DNA of 9,685 nucleotides from Blastocatellia bacterium. Its GTDB lineage: Bacteria > Acidobacteriota > Blastocatellia > Chloracidobacteriales > JADJPF01. Within the stretch, counting starts at the first letter, position 1. Every line of letters begins with the position of its first letter. Shown piece by piece: positions 6,282 to 9,685 of this stretch. The stretch spans positions 1 to 9,685 of the forward strand of contig JAEUQL010000103.1 in assembly GCA_016789295.1 (NCBI GenBank), given 5' to 3'. The position numbers and the translations under genes were made by a program. Under the pieces are notes generated by a model. It was not told the origin of the DNA. It was given only the letters and a program-made list of their open reading frames with translations, and searched no databases.

Positions 6282-6289
6282 AGGGGGTG
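6282..6289 (+). promoter_or_regulatory. Strong SD of rpsU
   Basis: AGGGGGTG lies 5 nt before GTG at 6295. It decides the non-ATG start of rpsU and is among the strongest ribosome-binding sites in the window, as expected for a ribosomal protein. Confidence 0.8.
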
Positions 6290-6294
6290 TTGTA

Positions 6295-6492
6295 GTGGCT
6301 GAAGTTCGTGTTAACGAAGGTGAGAGCATCGAGAGCGCACTTCGCCGTTTCAAAAGAAAGGTTCAGCAAGAAGATATTATCAAAGATATCAAGAAGCATA
6401 CTTTCTATTTGAAACCAGGTGAACGCAAGCGCATCAAATCGGCTCTTGCTCGCAAGCGCAACCGCAAAAAAGTTCGCCGCGAGTACGATTAA
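6295..6492 (+). CDS. rpsU: Small ribosomal subunit protein bS21
   Basis: This 65-residue basic protein binds the 30S platform near the 3' end of 16S rRNA and aids initiation. VRVNEGESIESALRRFKRK at the N-terminus is the S21 signature, followed by KHTFYLKPGERKR and a very basic tail ending KKVRREYD. The start is GTG, fixed by the SD 5 nt upstream and the match to family N-termini. It is flanked by an 86-nt gap with a direct repeat and by an intrinsic terminator, so it is probably a single-gene transcript or the end of the preceding unit. No clear promoter was found in the 86-nt gap. Confidence 0.97.
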   Translation: MAEVRVNEGESIESALRRFKRKVQQEDIIKDIKKHTFYLKPGERKRIKSALARKRNRKKVRREYD

Positions 6493-6505
6493 GAAGTAGT
6501 GCAGA

Positions 6506-6537
6506 AAAGGCCACGTTTTGTGGCCTTTCTACTTTTT
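6506..6537 (+). terminator. Intrinsic terminator after rpsU
   Basis: A 9-bp GC-rich stem, aaaggccac (6506-6514) with gtggccttt (6520-6528), has a 5-nt loop (gtttt) and is followed by ctacttttt. It starts 13 nt after the rpsU stop codon and separates rpsU from the sthA unit. Confidence 0.88.
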
Positions 6538-6577
6538 CTCTACAAAATTCTCCCAGTACTAAAACAATCTAAATTTC

Positions 6578-6604
6578 TTGCTCTCTGTACTTAAATGCTA
6601 TACT
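6578..6604 (+). promoter_or_regulatory. Candidate promoter of the sthA operon
   Basis: TGCTATACT (6596-6604) is an extended -10 with TATACT at 6599-6604 (5/6). The -35 is weak: TTGCTC at 6578 with only 15 bp spacing. The start would be near 6611, giving a leader of roughly 88 nt before the sthA ATG. It lies just after the rpsU terminator, which fits the start of a new unit. Confidence 0.5.
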
Positions 6605-6698
6605 TCTACAAACTCAAATAGCTTTCGTTGGATGCTTCGAACAGATCAGTAAAATTCGTTGATAATGGAGGAACACGCCAAAGCGTAGTGATAGAACC

Positions 6699-8102
6699 AT
6701 GCAAAAATACGATCTTATTGTTATAGGTTCTGGCCCGGCAGGACAACGAGCAGCGATAAATGGAGCCAAGCTTGGCAAAAAGGTAGCCGTAATAGAAAAA
6801 CGTGAAGTAGTAGGTGGAAGTTGTGTCAATACTGGAACTATTCCAAGTAAGACTATGCGTGAAGCTGTACTTCATCTATCTGGCTACCCTTACCAGAGCG
6901 TTTATGGAATGAACTATCGTGTTAAAGAGAAGATCACGATGTCTGACCTCTCTTTCAGAGTACAGCACGTGATAAAAACCGAAATAGACGTTACACAGGC
7001 ACAACTTTCTCGTAATGAAGTAGAAGTCCTTGTAGGTTCGGCAAGCTTTATTGACCCCCACCATGTACGCTTGCAGAATGCCCGTGGACAGGTTTACGAA
7101 CTCGAAGGGAATGTAATTGTTATAGCAACAGGGACAAAACCTGCCGAATCTCCCACTGTTCCACTCAACAACAAGACCATCATTAACAGTGACCATATAT
7201 TTGACCTTCCATCTCTTCCAAAGACTCTTATAGTTGTTGGTGGTGGTGTTATAGGTGTTGAATATGCTTCAATGTTCTCGGCTCTTGGTGTTAGAGCTAT
7301 TCTTATAGAAAAAAGGCCGAGACTACTCGAATTTGCTGATTCTGAGATTATAGAAGCTCTCTGCTACCACCTTCGTGACAACCGTGTAACTCTTAGGCTC
7401 AACGAAGAGGTAGCAAGCGTTGAAGAGATGTCTGATGGTTCAGTAGTAGCTAACCTTGAGAGCAACAAGAAGGTGGTAGGTGACGCGCTACTTTATGCTG
7501 TTGGTCGGCAAGGTAACGTTGAAGATCTTAATCTTGCTGCTGCAGGACTTGAAGCTGACAGCAGGGGTAGAATTCCTGTAGATAATCAATATAGAACTAA
7601 ACAACCACACATCTTTGCTGTTGGCGATGTTATAGGTTTTCCAAGCCTTGCATCGGTCTCAATGGAGCAGGGAAGAATGGCTGTTGGGCACGCCTTTGGT
7701 GCACAAATGGTCTCTGATCCAGCCAACTACCCTTATGGTATCTACACCATTCCAGAGATCTCTTTTGTTGGTAAAACAGAGGAGCAATTGACCGATGAAG
7801 ATGTGCCCTACGAAGTAGGACTTGCCTATTACAGAGAGATAGCACGAGGGCAGATCAGGGGTGATACGACAGGCAGACTAAAGATCATATTCCATCGGGA
7901 AACTAGAGAGATCCTTGGAGTACATATCATTGGTGAAGGTGCTTCAGAGCTTCTTCACATAGGCCAAGCTGTTATGATACTGAAAGGAAAAGTTGACTAT
8001 TTCGTTAACACAGTATTTAACTATCCTACTCTTGCAGAATGCTACAAAGCAGCCGCGTTCAATGGCTTGAACAAATTGGCCAAAGTGCAACATTTAAAAT
8101 AG
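6699..8102 (+). CDS. sthA: Si-specific NAD(P)(+) transhydrogenase (soluble pyridine nucleotide transhydrogenase)
   Basis: This 467-residue cytosolic flavoenzyme should exchange hydride between NADPH and NAD+, mainly lowering excess NADPH. The Rossmann FAD site GSGPAG (10-15) opens the protein; the NAD(P) site GGGVIG (181-186) and second FAD motif FAVGD (306-310) follow in order, then a dimerisation domain from about 345. The redox-active segment reads GGSCVNTGTIPSKT: Cys42 is kept, but the second disulfide Cys is Thr47. The C-terminal His-Glu region of disulfide reductases reads NYPTLAE, with Asn441 or Tyr442 where the catalytic His belongs. Both changes are typical of SthA and rule out lipoamide dehydrogenase or mercuric reductase. 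The sequence is closer to the mycobacterial form as I recall it than to E. coli SthA. The ATG at 6699 is the only usable start; a strong GGAGG lies 27 nt upstream, which is unusually far. It heads a likely four-gene unit. Confidence 0.93.
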   Translation: MQKYDLIVIGSGPAGQRAAINGAKLGKKVAVIEKREVVGGSCVNTGTIPSKTMREAVLHLSGYPYQSVYGMNYRVKEKITMSDLSFRVQHVIKTEIDVTQAQLSRNEVEVLVGSASFIDPHHVRLQNARGQVYELEGNVIVIATGTKPAESPTVPLNNKTIINSDHIFDLPSLPKTLIVVGGGVIGVEYASMFSALGVRAILIEKRPRLLEFADSEIIEALCYHLRDNRVTLRLNEEVASVEEMSDGSVVANLESNKKVVGDALLYAVGRQGNVEDLNLAAAGLEADSRGRIPVDNQYRTKQPHIFAVGDVIGFPSLASVSMEQGRMAVGHAFGAQMVSDPANYPYGIYTIPEISFVGKTEEQLTDEDVPYEVGLAYYREIARGQIRGDTTGRLKIIFHRETREILGVHIIGEGASELLHIGQAVMILKGKVDYFVNTVFNYPTLAECYKAAAFNGLNKLAKVQHLK

Positions 8103-8122
8103 CTAAAGTAAGGGGGCGTAAA

Positions 8123-9061
8123 ATGGGTCACAGTGTCGGTGTTATAGCTTCAGACTATATAGCTGTTGGAAAAGTAGACAACAACTCTATACATGGAACG
8201 ATACAGAAGATCCGTGAATCGGAGACCGACTCAGATTACGACTTTCTGGCGGAAATGCCTGCTGATGACATAATTACTCGTATAGGCGAGCAGATAGTTG
8301 TTGTTGCTGATGGTGAACAGATACCGGTTGTTGGGATAGGTTTTCCTGGAATAATTCGTGATGGCATTGTTCTTGATTCACCAAATTTGCAGCAGGTTAA
8401 AGGTAGGGATCTAGCTTCAGACATAGCTACTTATCTTGCTGGACAGGGTATAGATACACAAGTCTTTATATTCAATGATGCAGATGTATTGGCTGCAGGT
8501 GTTGCTGCCACTTATGGCTACTTGGATCGTGTGGTGAGGGGTTGGTATTTAGGTGTTGGGATAGGCTTTGGTCGTTATCCACAGTCTGATGGAGTTTGGG
8601 AAGGAGGACATTTTGTCGTTACACTCGACCCGAAAGAGCAGTTCTGCCAATGTGGAGGGCGTGGACATTTAGAAGGGATAATGGGCGTGAGAGCTATGAG
8701 GCTCCGTTTTATGGACATGGAGCCTGAAGAGGTTTTTGAGCAAGCGCGCTATGGCGACAAGAAATGCAGTGACTTTGTAAAACTTTGGCACAGAGCATTA
8801 GCAGCCGCTACAGCAACCAGTGTACATGTTGATGGTCCGGGAAAGTTCTTCATATTTGGGCCAAATGCGAGATTTGTGCAGGTAGGTTTGCTAGACCTCT
8901 ATCTTCAAGAAATGGTGAAGATGAGTCCACTACAGGGAAGCCATTTTGAAGTAATAAAAGCCGAAGATGCGTTGGCAATAATAGGGGCTGCAATAAATGC
9001 TGAACAAGCCACCAGGCAGGTAGAATTTAAGAGAGAGCTTACGAGAAAAGTATATGATTAG
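8123..9061 (+). CDS. ROK-family protein with degenerate ATP-binding loop
   Basis: This 312-residue protein has the ROK (sugar kinase/repressor) fold without an HTH domain. Visible parts are VVGIGFPGIIRDG (69-81), FNDAD (117-121) with the catalytic-base position Asp119, the second nucleotide motif GVGIGFG (144-150, normally GTGIGGG), GGH (161-163), and a zinc site CQCGGRGHLE (175-184) in which the usual third Cys is His182. The N-terminal phosphate loop, normally DxGGT, reads GVIASDYIAVGK (6-17): the Asp and both glycines are missing. ATP-dependent sugar phosphorylation is therefore doubtful, and it may be a sugar-binding sensor or a kinase with another donor. The ATG at 8123 has AGGGGGCG 6 nt upstream; a longer in-frame reading into sthA (from 8039) is rejected. 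It follows sthA by 20 nt, so the two are probably co-transcribed. Confidence 0.83.
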   Translation: MGHSVGVIASDYIAVGKVDNNSIHGTIQKIRESETDSDYDFLAEMPADDIITRIGEQIVVVADGEQIPVVGIGFPGIIRDGIVLDSPNLQQVKGRDLASDIATYLAGQGIDTQVFIFNDADVLAAGVAATYGYLDRVVRGWYLGVGIGFGRYPQSDGVWEGGHFVVTLDPKEQFCQCGGRGHLEGIMGVRAMRLRFMDMEPEEVFEQARYGDKKCSDFVKLWHRALAAATATSVHVDGPGKFFIFGPNARFVQVGLLDLYLQEMVKMSPLQGSHFEVIKAEDALAIIGAAINAEQATRQVEFKRELTRKVYD

Positions 9062-9224
9062 CAAACAACTTCTTGAACTTCTTGCTTGTCCTGTTTGTAA
9101 GATCAGAGTTGAACTGACTGCAGATGGACAAGGACTCAAATGCTCAAACTGCCATCGGGTCTATCCGATATGCGACGATATACCTGTAATGCGCGTTGAT
9201 GAAGCTTTGGTTCAAAATACGTAA
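9054..9224 (+). CDS. Trm112/YcaR-like (UPF0434) zinc-ribbon protein
   Basis: This is a short gene of 56 residues starting at the ATG at 9054, overlapping the ROK stop by 8 nt. The N-terminus LLELLACPVCK (6-16) and the later CSNCHRVYPI (30-39), followed by DDIPVM (41-46), are the Trm112/YcaR signature. Cys12, Cys15, Cys30 and Cys33 can bind one zinc. Family members are small partners or activators of methyltransferases in eukaryotes and archaea. In many Gram-negative bacteria they sit among LPS genes, and their job is not settled. A GT9 gene follows directly, consistent with that context. The SD (GAGAAAAG) is acceptable. Family assignment is confident; function is not. Confidence 0.88.
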   Translation: MISKQLLELLACPVCKIRVELTADGQGLKCSNCHRVYPICDDIPVMRVDEALVQNT

Positions 9225-9241
9225 GCGTGTTTGGAGATAGT

Positions 9242-9685
9242 TTGGTAGGATCTGTTTCTGATCTCAATCGTGTACTACTGATACGCTTGAGATCGATAGG
9301 CGACACAGTTCTAATGACTCCTTGCTTGACAGCATTAAAACGCTGGAAGCCAGAGCTTGAAGTGGATGTGTTGATAGAATCTCTATCTTCTCCTGTGCTA
9401 AAAGCACACCCAGAAATCTCTCATCTACATATCATCCCCAAGTCTACTACAAAGCTTGAAACAGTCAAAAATCGGTTAAAAATGGTTCTTCGGCTCAGGT
9501 CTCGCCGCTACGATGCTGTCTTCAATCTTCATGGAGGTACAACAGCAACCTTTATTGCTCGACTGACGGGTGCTCCTATCAGAGTTGGATATCAAAGTTC
9601 ACAGTATTCGACACTTTTGTCTGTTCGTGCTCCATCTCCTGACCAGATATGGCAAAAAGAGCAGATACACGCTGTAGAGCAGCAG
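9242..9685 (+). CDS. Glycosyltransferase family 9 (heptosyltransferase-like), 3' end outside window
   Basis: 148 codons are visible. RVLLIRLRSIGDTVLMTP (10-27) is the GT9 N-terminal signature (strand, then LRxxxxGDxxxxxP), followed by LTALKRWKPELEVDVLI and a second region with AVFNLHGG and TGAPIRVGY. Members transfer heptose or similar sugars from nucleotide donors onto the lipid A-core of LPS at the inner membrane. The donor and acceptor here cannot be decided, and the nucleotide-binding C-terminal half is off the window. I chose TTG at 9242 because GGAG lies 5 nt upstream; the in-frame GTG at 9227 is an alternative without an SD, and no ATG is available before the core motif. The gap from the Trm112-like gene is 17 nt (or 2 nt), so it belongs to the same unit. 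Confidence 0.88.
   Translation, partial: MVGSVSDLNRVLLIRLRSIGDTVLMTPCLTALKRWKPELEVDVLIESLSSPVLKAHPEISHLHIIPKSTTKLETVKNRLKMVLRLRSRRYDAVFNLHGGTTATFIARLTGAPIRVGYQSSQYSTLLSVRAPSPDQIWQKEQIHAVEQQ

Noticed and set aside
6265..6293. TTGACT as the rpsU -35 box
   Set aside because: A correctly spaced -10 would fall on the SD and start codon with no TATAAT-like sequence. TTGACT is part of the direct repeat.
8039..8122. Longer start for the ROK-like gene
   Set aside because: It would overlap sthA by more than 60 nt using a non-ATG codon without an SD, while the ATG at 8123 has a strong SD and begins at the first conserved strand.
1..9685. CRISPR arrays, tRNA/rRNA genes, insertion sequences, prophage, toxin-antitoxin or defence genes
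   Set aside because: No regularly spaced repeats, no transposase or integrase motifs, no terminal inverted repeats and no tRNA-like cloverleaf were noticed in the intergenic gaps, all of which are short (about 20-210 bp).

Overview
The window is 9.7 kb of compact, low-to-moderate GC bacterial chromosome. It is mainly housekeeping and metabolic genes, with no mobile element, CRISPR array, tRNA or rRNA that I can see. A GT9 (heptosyltransferase-like) gene and two genes with signal peptides point to a diderm (Gram-negative-type) envelope. Ribosomal protein S21 argues against Actinobacteria. Shine-Dalgarno (SD) sequences are recognisable, and GTG and probably TTG starts are used. I cannot fix the phylum from the sequence alone.

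Left half (1-4193), all on the minus strand. In transcription order: larE (ATP-dependent sulfur transferase, 4193-3324), coaD (CoA biosynthesis, 3244-2768), a class Iγ aspartate aminotransferase (2675-1476), a stand-alone class I glutamine amidotransferase-like protein (1383-472), and a receiver-domain protein whose 3' part lies beyond the left edge (367-1). Gaps are 79-104 bp, so these may be several transcripts. A hairpin terminator after the aminotransferase appears to carry the -35 box of the next promoter in its loop. A nested inverted repeat (416-470) fills the gap before the receiver gene.

Middle (4194-6492). A 69-bp divergent gap separates larE from a plus-strand two-gene unit. That unit is an exported TPR-repeat protein (4263-5657) translationally coupled by an ATGA overlap to a small exported, lysine/glutamate-rich protein of unknown function (5654-6208). 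Next comes rpsU (S21, GTG start, strong SD) with a clear intrinsic terminator. A near-perfect 12-bp direct repeat sits upstream of rpsU.

Right half (6537-9685), plus strand. A promoter and a leader of about 90 nt precede a probable operon. It contains sthA (Si-specific NAD(P) transhydrogenase), a ROK-family protein lacking the canonical N-terminal ATP-binding loop, a 56-residue Trm112/YcaR-like zinc-ribbon protein overlapping it by 8 nt, and the start of a GT9 glycosyltransferase running off the right edge.

No single region is clearly a new large system. The best leads are the exported TPR/Lys-rich pair, the degenerate ROK protein behind sthA, the receiver domain without a phosphoacceptor aspartate, and the larE gene with three cysteines but no lar partners in view.
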